A stretch of DNA of 5,257 nucleotides from positions 1 to 5,257 of the forward strand of contig BNXR01000119.1 of the NCBI GenBank assembly GCA_025999735.1, read 5' to 3'. Below the pieces are notes generated by a model. That model made no database searches. It saw only the letters and a list, made by a program, of their open reading frames with translations, and had not been told where the DNA came from. The DNA is from Bacteroidia bacterium (GTDB taxonomy: Bacteria > Bacteroidota > Bacteroidia > Bacteroidales > Marinifilaceae). Positions 1 to 5,257 of this stretch are shown here, in pieces. Position numbers and translations under genes: made by a program. How positions within the stretch are numbered: the stretch's first letter is position 1; every line of letters starts with the position of its first letter.

Positions 1-972
1 AATAGGATACCTAGCAAGCTCCCATTTCGCAAAAAAATACTTATCACCAGCAGTACCTAAAGGAAACGTGTCTATGACTGCATTACCCGAAAAATCACTG
101 CTTTCATACCAACCCAAAAAACGATAATCGAAGGACTTCGGGGGAAACAATCGAAGGACTTCTTTATTTGTATAGCTCGTAGCGTTGAGCGGATTCTGTA
201 TGCCTATACCCACGTCATACGTTACATTGTACGATACCTCCGCATCTAATTTCAGATTATCTATCGCCCATCCATTCGTCTGATTACTAAAAGAGGTTGA
301 AGTGCTGTCGTCATAACAAAAAGCAATATGCACTGCTTCTTTATCTCTGTAATCTTCTAAAGAAAGAATGATGGTATCCCAAATAGGCTTGGTTTTCTCT
401 TCGCCAAGAGAATATAGAGTCACCCAAGTACTGCCATCAGTAGATATATTTACAGAAGTCGTACCTCCCCTACGTCTATCATTGTAACTATCAAATGATA
501 AGCTTATGTTTGTAAAATTTGTAAAATCCATCACCGGTAAGTTCATCCATAATTTATGCGTTGTCGTAAGACTAATACCATGCGAGAGATCATCAAAGAA
601 AAGGTAATTACCGTCGTGATCCGGTATAATAAATTGGGGATTACTGGTCTTTATGCCGACCTGCCAACCGGCTTTACCGACATCACTTACGTTATTTAGA
701 CCGGCATGGTCGAAAATAAAACACGCTGGCAAACCACCGCGATTAAAATCTTCAAATTTCGCATAACGCTCGTCGTTATTGCAAAAAGGATGCACTATCT
801 GTGCCCTTCCAATAGTTGCAGATACTGAAAACAGGCAACTTATCACAAAGCATCTAAATAATATCATCGGTAATTTTTCATTTTTGAGATTGCACAAAGC
901 AGACAATTTGAACTTTTCTTGGGCCTTCATAGCCACCTTAATATCTTGATTTACTTGTTCTTCTATTGTCAT
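1..972 (-). CDS. Secreted jelly-roll/InlB-repeat protein with a YqeY-like N-terminus (C-terminus off window)
   Basis: The frame is open from ATG 972-970 to the left edge, giving 324 codons with no stop, so the 3' end is missing. Residues 1-30 resemble the start of GatB/YqeY-family proteins (EEQVNQDIKVAMKAQEK). Residues 36-58 are a hydrophobic signal-peptide-like stretch ending GRAQ, as in many Bacteroidales secreted proteins. Residues ~73-243 look like a choice-of-anchor/MAM-like jelly roll: FEDF near 73, IPDHDGNY at 117-123, LSFDSYND at 158-165, VNISTDGSTW at 174-183, GWAIDNLKL at 234-242. Residues ~247-317 match the Listeria/Bacteroides (InlB B) repeat pattern (NP..YT, FLGWYESSDFSG, GTAGDKYFFAKW), and ARYPI at the edge suggests another repeat follows. 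The protein is probably exported and adhesive or ligand-binding; no ligand can be named. A type IX secretion C-terminal domain, if present, lies outside the window. Possible starts are M1, M15 (930-928) and M36 (867-865). M1 is chosen because a promoter sits just upstream and the YqeY similarity begins there. AGGGGAG lies only one base from this ATG, too close for a normal ribosome site. Confidence 0.85.
   Translation of the reverse strand, partial: MTIEEQVNQDIKVAMKAQEKFKLSALCNLKNEKLPMILFRCFVISCLFSVSATIGRAQIVHPFCNNDERYAKFEDFNRGGLPACFIFDHAGLNNVSDVGKAGWQVGIKTSNPQFIIPDHDGNYLFFDDLSHGISLTTTHKLWMNLPVMDFTNFTNISLSFDSYNDRRRGGTTSVNISTDGSTWVTLYSLGEEKTKPIWDTIILSLEDYRDKEAVHIAFCYDDSTSTSFSNQTNGWAIDNLKLDAEVSYNVTYDVGIGIQNPLNATSYTNKEVLRLFPPKSFDYRFLGWYESSDFSGNAVIDTFPLGTAGDKYFFAKWELARYPI
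126..162. repeat. Pair of 14-bp direct repeats inside the secreted gene
   Basis: AATCGAAGGACTTC occurs exactly at 126-139 and again at 149-162, with 23 bp between starts. Because 23 is not a multiple of three, the two copies are read in different frames on the minus strand (as EVLRL and as PKSFD). They lie in the InlB-type repeat, just before the GWYE motif. Slippage between the copies would delete or add 23 bp and shift the frame. Confidence 0.8.
883..972 (-). other. YqeY-like 5' coding fragment fused to the secreted gene
   Basis: The first 30 codons of the minus-strand gene resemble the N-terminal helix region of GatB/YqeY proteins, which typically start like 'SLxEqiNqDiKxAMKAxdKxkLexLRniK'. 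Here the aligned segment is MTIEEQVNQDIKVAMKAQEK followed by FKLSALCNLK. The usual LR of the family is LC here. Full YqeY proteins are about 150 residues. The similarity stops at about residue 30 and a secretion signal follows, so the YqeY body is absent. I read this as a captured or recombined yqeY 5' end that may also have brought its own promoter. The family match is from memory of the motif, not from a database search. Confidence 0.7.
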
Positions 973-985
973 ACTCCCCTATTTT

Positions 986-1000
986 TTTACAAATTGTAAA
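986..1000. promoter_or_regulatory. Perfect 7-bp-arm palindrome TTTACAAATTGTAAA in the leader of the secreted gene
   Basis: TTTACAA and TTGTAAA flank a single central A. The element lies between the predicted minus-strand -7 box (1022-1029) and the ATG at 972, so it would fall early in the 5' leader. The symmetry and position fit an operator for a dimeric regulator. The region is very AT-rich, so chance is a real alternative, and I cannot name a regulator. Confidence 0.35.
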
Positions 1001-1021
1001 TGAATGACACTTTATAACTTG

Positions 1022-1050
1022 CAAATATACAACATTTTGCTCAAAACAAA
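1022..1050 (-). promoter_or_regulatory. Predicted Bacteroidetes-type promoter for the secreted gene
   Basis: Read on the minus strand, TATATTTG (1029-1022) fits the Bacteroidetes -7 consensus TAnnTTTG exactly. A TTTG at 1050-1047 lies 17 bp upstream, slightly closer than the usual 19-21 bp for the -33 box. Transcription would start near 1015, leaving a leader of roughly 40 bases before ATG 972. If the first codons derive from yqeY, this may be the yqeY promoter. Confidence 0.6.
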
Positions 1051-1142
1051 AAAATAATTAATCAAAAAACAAAAAAATTACCACTTTTTTAGCGAACTTT
1101 CCGCTGTAAAAAACGGTTTTTCACTTGTTTTCATTCTGCACA

Positions 1143-1174
1143 CTTGGAAATCCCGAAATTTTCATGTACTTTTG
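1143..1174 (+). promoter_or_regulatory. Predicted Bacteroidetes-type promoter for rsmI and the MATE gene
   Basis: TACTTTTG at 1167-1174 matches TAnnTTTG exactly. CTTG at 1143-1146 matches three of four bases of the -33 TTTG box with a 20-bp spacer, which is in the normal range. Transcription would begin around 1180, giving a leader of about 27 bases with no clear Shine-Dalgarno sequence, as is common in this phylum. The leader also carries a tandem AATCATG AATCATG at 1186-1199. Confidence 0.65.
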
Positions 1175-1206
1175 CGCTCGCTCTCAATCATGAATCATGA
1201 AATAGT

Positions 1207-1929
1207 ATGTCAAAACTTTACATCATCCCCACACCTATTGGTAACCTCGAAGACATTACCCTGCGTGCTTTGCGTCTTCTCAAAGAGGTAAACTTGATTT
1301 TGGCGGAAGATACACGCACGACTTCTGTTTTGTTGAACCATTATGACATCCATACGCCCTTGACCTCTCATCACAAATTCAATGAGCACAGGCAAGTAAG
1401 CAAGATTGCAGCGCAAATTCAGGAAGGGAAGAATGTAGCCCTTGTGAGCGATGCAGGCACGCCGGGTATTTCCGACCCCGGTTTTCTGTTAGTTCGCACT
1501 TGTGTGGAGTTAGGCATTGAAACAGAGTGTTTACCGGGGGCAACGGCCTTTGTACCGGCAGTAGTAAATGCAGGCTTTCCATGTGACCGCTTTTGCTTTG
1601 AAGGCTTTCTACCACAAAAGAAAGGGCGACAAAAGAGGTTGTCCCAATTAGCAGGAGAGAGTCGAACGCTCATCTTTTATGAGTCGCCTTACCGTGTAGG
1701 GAAGGCCTTGGAGCAGTTTTCCGAGACTTTTGGTGCGGACAGACCTGCTTGTGTGGCAAGAGAAATTAGCAAGAAGTTTGAAGAATATAAACGCGGCACC
1801 TTAGCCGAACTCACCACCTTTTACAAAGAAAACACCGTTAAGGGAGAGGTCGTCATCATCATCAGTGGAGAAGTTCATGGTAACACGCCGACTGCAAACC
1901 AACAAGAACGAGGGGAGATGGATGTATGA
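1207..1929 (+). CDS. rsmI: 16S rRNA (cytidine(1402)-2'-O)-methyltransferase RsmI
   Basis: RsmI uses S-adenosylmethionine to 2'-O-methylate C1402 of 16S rRNA in the decoding centre, working with RsmH (N4 methylation) to tune start-codon selection and fidelity. The 240-residue protein shows the tetrapyrrole-methylase-like fold signatures in order: PTPIGNLEDIT (8-18), the AEDTRTT motif (33-39), SDAGTPGISDPG (81-92, the SAM-site loop), LPGATAFVPA (109-118), FEGFLPQKKGR (131-141), FYESPYR (157-163), AREISKKFEE (184-193) and GEVVIIISG (213-221). The length is close to other Bacteroidales RsmI and shorter than the ~286-residue E. coli protein, which has a longer C-terminus. The ATG at 1207 places the usual 'LYIIPTPIGN' at residue 4. 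It overlaps the next gene by four bases, so the two are probably co-transcribed from the promoter at 1143-1174. The C-terminal tail after 222 is not conserved and overlaps the next gene's ribosome site. Confidence 0.96.
   Translation: MSKLYIIPTPIGNLEDITLRALRLLKEVNLILAEDTRTTSVLLNHYDIHTPLTSHHKFNEHRQVSKIAAQIQEGKNVALVSDAGTPGISDPGFLLVRTCVELGIETECLPGATAFVPAVVNAGFPCDRFCFEGFLPQKKGRQKRLSQLAGESRTLIFYESPYRVGKALEQFSETFGADRPACVAREISKKFEEYKRGTLAELTTFYKENTVKGEVVIIISGEVHGNTPTANQQERGEMDV
1911..1917 (+). promoter_or_regulatory. Shine-Dalgarno-like site for the MATE gene inside the end of rsmI
   Basis: AGGGGAG lies eight bases before ATG 1926, good spacing for a ribosome site. It is within rsmI codons encoding the non-conserved tail. 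Together with the ATGA stop-start overlap it supports translational coupling and fixes the start of the transporter. Confidence 0.6.
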
Positions 1930-3254
1930 CAACATTCTCGAGTAAAACGATTTGGACCATTGCCTATCCCATCATGTTTGGGAACCTCGCGCAGACACTC
2001 ATTGTGCTGATAGACACTGCTTTTCTCGGACATGTCGGTCGCGTGGCTTTGGGAGCATCCATGATGGCAGGGATGTATTACTACGTTTTTACCACGCTGG
2101 CATGGGGATTCAGTGTTGGCGTGCAAATCATTGTCGCCCGCCGCCTGGGGGAAGGAGCTTTAAACAAAATTGGGGCAGTCCTTCAACATGGAATACTGTT
2201 TATGCTTGCGTTGGGTTTGGCTTTATTATCTGTATTACATTGTTTCACAGACCAATGGTTATCACTTGTTGTACAATCTCCTGCTATTTTAGAGGCCACT
2301 TCTGAGTTTATGGCTTATCGGCATTACGGGATAGTGTTCGTCTGTTTCAATTTCTTATTTCGGGCGTTCTATATTGGATTGTCGAACACGAAAGTGATTA
2401 TCTATACCACTTTGGTGATGGCCGTCGTTAATATCTTCCTTGACTACGTGCTGATTTTTGGCAAGGGCATCTTCCCCGAAATGGGTATCGGTGGAGCGGC
2501 CTTGGCATCGGTTTGTGCAGAGGCTTGTGCGTTTCTGTTTTTTATCATCTACACGCTCGTAAAGTTACCGTTGAAGGTGTATGCCCTTGCGACTTGGCAC
2601 AAGTTGGAAGCTGCTTTGGTAAAGGTGATTTTTAAATTAGCCTGTCCGACGATGTTGCAGAAACTCTTGTCTTTCGGTACTTGGTTTCTATTTTTCATTA
2701 TGGTTGAGCATATAGGTGAGGTGCCTATTGCGGTTTCGGGTATTATACGTAGTACTTACATGCTGATATGTATTCCTGTGTTTGCGTTTGGAGCGACGTC
2801 GAACACACTTACCAGTCGCATTATCGGAGAGAAGAAGCCGGAAGAGGTTTTGAGCATTGTGTATAAGATATTACGGTTGAGTATGTTGTGTATCATACCG
2901 GTATTGGCTTTTTGCATCTTCTTTCCTTCGACGATATTGTCCATTTATACGGATGATGCGGAACTCATTCGCCACGCTATTCCGACACTTTATGTGGCTT
3001 GTCTTGGGGCGGTGTCCCTATGCTTTGGTATCATCGTCTTTGAGGCGGTATCCGGCACCGGTAATACCATGCACGCACTCGGCATGGAGTTTGTAATCCT
3101 TATTTTCTATACGCTTGCCATTTTGGTGTATGCCAATATGGAAGGGGCAAGGGTGGAAATCGTGTGGCTATCGGAGACCCTATACGGAGGGTGCATGGGA
3201 CTTGTGTCCCTGTTATACATGAAGCGGGTACATTGGAGTAAAAAGATTGTATAG
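1926..3254 (+). CDS. MATE-family efflux transporter
   Basis: The protein has 442 residues, the normal MATE length, with about twelve hydrophobic segments (roughly 8-34, 44-72, 84-106, 128-150, 157-179, 188-212, 234-262, 266-288, 312-338, 352-376, 386-403, 413-432). MATE proteins sit in the inner membrane and export drugs or metabolites in exchange for Na+ or H+. Family signatures include IAYPIMFGNLAQTLIVLIDT (12-31) followed by AFLGHVG, with an acidic D30 in TM1; GFSVGVQIIVARRLGE (61-76); VNIFLDYVLIFG (168-179) with MGIGGAALAS (186-195), the characteristic end of TM5/start of TM6; IIGEKKPEE (299-307) in the second half; and EAVSGTGNT (373-381) in TM10. The substrate and coupling ion cannot be told from sequence. 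It closely follows rsmI (ATGA overlap, SD at 1911-1917). The start is supported by the SD and by the short N-terminal tail before TM1. No truncation or missing segment is apparent. Confidence 0.93.
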   Translation: MTTFSSKTIWTIAYPIMFGNLAQTLIVLIDTAFLGHVGRVALGASMMAGMYYYVFTTLAWGFSVGVQIIVARRLGEGALNKIGAVLQHGILFMLALGLALLSVLHCFTDQWLSLVVQSPAILEATSEFMAYRHYGIVFVCFNFLFRAFYIGLSNTKVIIYTTLVMAVVNIFLDYVLIFGKGIFPEMGIGGAALASVCAEACAFLFFIIYTLVKLPLKVYALATWHKLEAALVKVIFKLACPTMLQKLLSFGTWFLFFIMVEHIGEVPIAVSGIIRSTYMLICIPVFAFGATSNTLTSRIIGEKKPEEVLSIVYKILRLSMLCIIPVLAFCIFFPSTILSIYTDDAELIRHAIPTLYVACLGAVSLCFGIIVFEAVSGTGNTMHALGMEFVILIFYTLAILVYANMEGARVEIVWLSETLYGGCMGLVSLLYMKRVHWSKKIV

Positions 3255-3255
3255 G

Positions 3256-3310
3256 GTGCTTAGGTGTTTAGGCGATGCCTCATTCAATAGAGTCGTTTTT
3301 GGCGATGTCT
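3256..3310. repeat. Short imperfect direct repeats downstream of the MATE gene
   Basis: TTTAGGCGATGCCT (3267-3280) and TTTTGGCGATGTCT (3297-3310) match at 12 of 14 positions with a 30-bp period. Just before them GTGCTTAG (3256-3263) and GTGTTTAG (3264-3271) form an imperfect 8-bp tandem pair. AGGC-GAT-GCCT (3270-3280) could form a small 4-bp hairpin, followed 16 bases later by TTTTT (3296-3300); this is too weak to call a terminator. The stretch contains no gene that I can support on either strand. Confidence 0.5.
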
Positions 3311-3338
3311 GCGCACCTTTGAGGTATTAACCCACATT

Positions 3339-3354
3339 GCGCAAAATCTTGCGC
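3339..3354. repeat. GCGCAA-AATC-TTGCGC palindrome, possible REP-like intergenic element or hairpin
   Basis: A perfect 6-bp stem (3339-3344 with 3349-3354) encloses a 4-base loop. On the minus strand it is preceded by GTAGGGGC, and the combination GTAGGGGCGCAAG...TTGCGC looks like the short palindromic repeats scattered in intergenic DNA of many Bacteroidetes. It directly abuts the stop codon of the truncated lipoprotein ORF. It lies between two convergent transcripts, so it could help end transcription, but no T-run follows it on either strand. Confidence 0.45.
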
Positions 3355-3356
3355 CC

Positions 3357-3482
3357 CTACAATAAGCCAATATGTGTACAAATCTCCTTGATGTTGTCGT
3401 AAATATCGTCGTTGCACGAATACATGGCGGCTACGCCAATAAGGGCAACGACTAAAATAATCTGTAATTTAAACTTTCTCAT
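3357..3482 (-). pseudogene. Truncated lipoprotein gene fragment, probably DUF4998-like (41 aa)
   Basis: ATG 3482-3480 to TAG 3359-3357 encodes 41 residues. Residues 1-22 form a lipoprotein signal peptide (MRKFKLQ, then IILVVALIGVAAM) ending in the lipobox AMYSC with the lipidated Cys at 23. NDD then DIYDNIKE follows. A Cys-(N)DDIYDNIKE start resembles Bacteroidales DUF4998-type lipoproteins, which sit in polysaccharide-utilisation or surface-glycan operons and run to several hundred residues. The last residues (ICTHIGLL) do not continue that pattern, and a palindromic element begins at the stop codon, so I infer a gene cut off after ~33 codons. The start lies 48 bases after the oxidoreductase stop on the same strand, consistent with one transcript. 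AGAGGA is two bases from the ATG, too close for an ideal ribosome site. The alternative is a genuine small lipoprotein. No recognisable remainder of the gene appears downstream to 3255. Confidence 0.55.
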
Positions 3483-3530
3483 AATCCTCTAATTTATTAA
3501 TTATTTGTTATGACACAGGGTTATCAAAAT

Positions 3531-5257
3531 TCAACCCGCTACGGGATTGAGCGGATTAATGCTGTAAACTTCTATATTAGACAAACGCACCCCGTTATTG
3601 GAGTAAGCCGGAACATAAAATCTGACTTTATCGGTTGATACACGCTTAAATTCCTTATAGTACTCCGACTTATTATCATTGTCTTCGCTGACAACATCCA
3701 CCCATGTCCCATTCACCTTCGCTTGCAACCGAAACTGTTTCACATTCGTTCCGCGCCATATTTTACAGGCATTGATAGCGTATGTTCCCCGCAAATCAAT
3801 CTCCATCCAGTGTTCGGTATTCAAACCATTCGAAACCCATCTTGGAGTATTGCCAAATTTTACCCAAAACGCAGGCATTTGACCCGTATTGTCGGTAAGG
3901 GAAACATCACTATATATTACCGGTTTATTCTTGGCAACATTGACCATTGTTGTCGGTACACCCGTTTTCATCAGCGACTTTAAACCGGCTAAATGTTCGG
4001 TATATACCTGTCTGGGTGCGATATTATACTTTTTGCACAGTGATGCGGCTATGCCGACTACTTCGCCCATCATGCCGGTCTGCTGTTGAATCCGTATGGT
4101 ACCAAAAGCTACATGGGTTACGCTAATGTTTCGCCCTGCCATGAACAGGTTGTTAATATTCCGTGAATACAAGCAACGATAGGGAACATGGTAGGGGGAA
4201 AAATATGTTTTTACACAGTAACTGAAAAATTCTTCACCCGGAAAATATTTACTGTTTTTCGGGTCGGGATAGTGCAAATCCAGGGGCCAGGTAGTCGTAA
4301 AACTAGCATCACTATATTGTACCTGGTTTTGTATATCGTTTTGATTTAAAATGACGTCTCCCAGCAACCGGCGTGATTCTCTTTTTCCGGCAATATAGGC
4401 CAGCCAGGATATTTGCCTGTTGGAGAATTTCGGAATATTGTTTTTCACATACGACCAATTACCGAAAATAGCCCGAAAATTGTGGTCCCTGATATTTTCT
4501 GCCTCGGTGATGGTATTTTTGTTAAAACCACCTTCCCACCTCCAATCTTTATCCCCCTCCACGTAAAAATCCGGATTCATCTGGCAAGCCCAATCCAATA
4601 CCGGAAAAGTTGAGGGAACATCTGATGTCTCGTATGTCCACAAATTAGAAGTCCCGGTCTTGGCATTGTCCGCAATAGTTGGAGCCAAGGTTTCCAAAGC
4701 TTCATAAGTACCCTCTCTGCCCATTCGGTAGTCTGCTCCTGCTAGGTAGCCGACCGTTGCATCTCCGGTGCAATCGGCGAAACAGTTTCCTTCAAAACGC
4801 AATTCTGTGCTGTTTTCGATGTGGCGGGCGACAACGGCTGTTATCGTATTTTGATTCATTTCTGTTTTGAAAACATGCATGTTCAGGTATAAATCCACAT
4901 GGGGAGTCTGCTGAACCATTGCCAATTTTTCATCATCAATGTACGCCTTCGGAGGTCCTGCGTTATAATAGTGTCTCTCCATCTTCACGGCTATCTCTCT
5001 CATCACATTTCCGAGATTCGGATAGAGATTGTAATCATTATCGCCGCTTAATCCGAATGGGATGGAACCGTGATTGCCACCATAAATGGGAAGGTCGTTG
5101 ATTAATCCGACCCGAATTTCCGAACTATTGTTGCCGCCAAGAACAGGGCGGTCGTTTATCAATGCCACTGTTAGCCCCAGGCGACCGGCAGAAACCGCTG
5201 CACAAATTCCGGCAATTCCTCCGCCGACAACCACCAAATCATACTGTTTGGTATTCT
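3531..5257 (-). CDS. FAD-dependent oxidoreductase with C-terminal F5/8 type C (discoidin) domain; 5' end off window
   Basis: 574 complete codons are visible. The frame runs unbroken off the right edge as NTKQYD before the Rossmann strand, so the true start and any signal peptide lie outside. Visible-residue positions: the FAD-binding VVVGGGIAG at 8-16, then RPVLGGNNSSEIRV at 36-49, typical of PF12831 (FAD_oxidored) proteins; DCTGDATVGYLAGADYRMGR at 161-180; GKRESRRLLGD at 290-300; NNLFMAGRNISVTH (368-381) and VAFGTIRIQQQTG (382-394) running into GEVVGIAA, the closing FAD contact. Residues ~438-566 form a discoidin-like beta-sandwich (NVAKNKPVIYSD, HWMEIDLRGTYAINACKIW, RLSNIEVYS), a fold that commonly binds sugars. 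In Bacteroidales such enzymes are often encoded with SusC/SusD-type glycan systems, so a role in oxidising a carbohydrate or related substrate in the periplasm is plausible but not shown. The substrate is unknown. The stop TGA is at 3533-3531, 48 bases before the truncated lipoprotein ORF. Confidence 0.92.
   Translation of the reverse strand, partial: NTKQYDLVVVGGGIAGICAAVSAGRLGLTVALINDRPVLGGNNSSEIRVGLINDLPIYGGNHGSIPFGLSGDNDYNLYPNLGNVMREIAVKMERHYYNAGPPKAYIDDEKLAMVQQTPHVDLYLNMHVFKTEMNQNTITAVVARHIENSTELRFEGNCFADCTGDATVGYLAGADYRMGREGTYEALETLAPTIADNAKTGTSNLWTYETSDVPSTFPVLDWACQMNPDFYVEGDKDWRWEGGFNKNTITEAENIRDHNFRAIFGNWSYVKNNIPKFSNRQISWLAYIAGKRESRRLLGDVILNQNDIQNQVQYSDASFTTTWPLDLHYPDPKNSKYFPGEEFFSYCVKTYFSPYHVPYRCLYSRNINNLFMAGRNISVTHVAFGTIRIQQQTGMMGEVVGIAASLCKKYNIAPRQVYTEHLAGLKSLMKTGVPTTMVNVAKNKPVIYSDVSLTDNTGQMPAFWVKFGNTPRWVSNGLNTEHWMEIDLRGTYAINACKIWRGTNVKQFRLQAKVNGTWVDVVSEDNDNKSEYYKEFKRVSTDKVRFYVPAYSNNGVRLSNIEVYSINPLNPVAG

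Noticed and set aside
1106..1124. GTAAAAAACGGTTTTTCAC as a terminator hairpin
   Set aside because: The stem is almost all A-T, has a mismatch and a 3-base loop, and lies in a divergent promoter region where no transcript needs to end.
1197..1205. Mini-ORF ATGAAATAG just before rsmI as a regulatory upstream ORF
   Set aside because: It is two codons long, has no ribosome site, and arises from the tandem AATCATG repeat; chance is the simplest explanation.
1210..1673. Minus-strand ORFs of 68, 78 and 84 codons opposite rsmI
   Set aside because: They are antisense shadows of a well-conserved gene with no recognisable domain.
1952..2305. 117-codon plus-strand ORF within the MATE gene in another frame
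   Set aside because: It is His/Cys/Arg-rich, looks like a frame shadow, and overlaps a clear membrane transporter.
3267..3310. The 30-bp-period repeat as a CRISPR array
   Set aside because: There are only two imperfect 14-bp copies, with no further units and no cas genes.
3679..5101. Plus-strand ORFs of 60-86 codons opposite the FAD oxidoreductase
   Set aside because: They are antisense shadows with no family resemblance or promoter signal.
5235..5237. TTG as the start codon of the FAD oxidoreductase
   Set aside because: The frame stays open upstream to the window edge, and TTG falls inside the first beta strand of the Rossmann fold, so the gene is simply cut by the window.

Overview
The window looks like chromosomal DNA from a member of the Bacteroidales (Bacteroidota). 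Three things point there. Both intergenic promoters fit the Bacteroidetes -7 consensus TAnnTTTG. The RsmI protein is short and has the Bacteroidales-type 'SHHKFNEH' and 'CFEGFLPQKKGR' segments. The flanking genes encode secreted or surface proteins typical of the group: a jelly-roll adhesin with a Listeria/Bacteroides (InlB B-type) repeat, a small lipoprotein, and an FAD oxidoreductase with a discoidin domain. I cannot assign a genus.

Layout, left to right. (1) 1-972, minus strand: the 5' part of a large secreted protein gene that runs off the left edge. Its first ~30 codons look like the start of the cytosolic protein YqeY (GatB/YqeY family), joined in frame to a signal peptide, a lectin-like jelly roll and an InlB-type repeat. 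(2) 973-1206: an AT-rich divergent promoter region. (3) 1207-3254, plus strand: a two-gene unit of rsmI (16S rRNA C1402 2'-O-methyltransferase) and a MATE-family multidrug/Na+ antiporter, overlapping by ATGA. (4) 3255-3356: a short convergent intergenic stretch with an imperfect 30-base-period repeat and a GCGCAA/TTGCGC palindrome. (5) 3357-3482, minus strand: a 41-codon ORF that looks like the cut-off beginning of a Bacteroidales lipoprotein (DUF4998-like start). (6) 3531-5257, minus strand: most of an FAD-dependent oxidoreductase (PF12831-type) with a C-terminal F5/8 type C domain; its start lies beyond the right edge.

How the genes relate. rsmI and the transporter form a conserved-looking core unit. 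It is flanked by accessory, envelope or polysaccharide-related genes on the opposite strand. The two short 5' gene fragments (the YqeY-like leader fused to the adhesin, and the truncated lipoprotein) suggest recombination on both sides of the core unit. The YqeY-adhesin chimera, together with a nearby A-run one base away from restoring an ordinary signal-peptide start, is the most unusual thing here.
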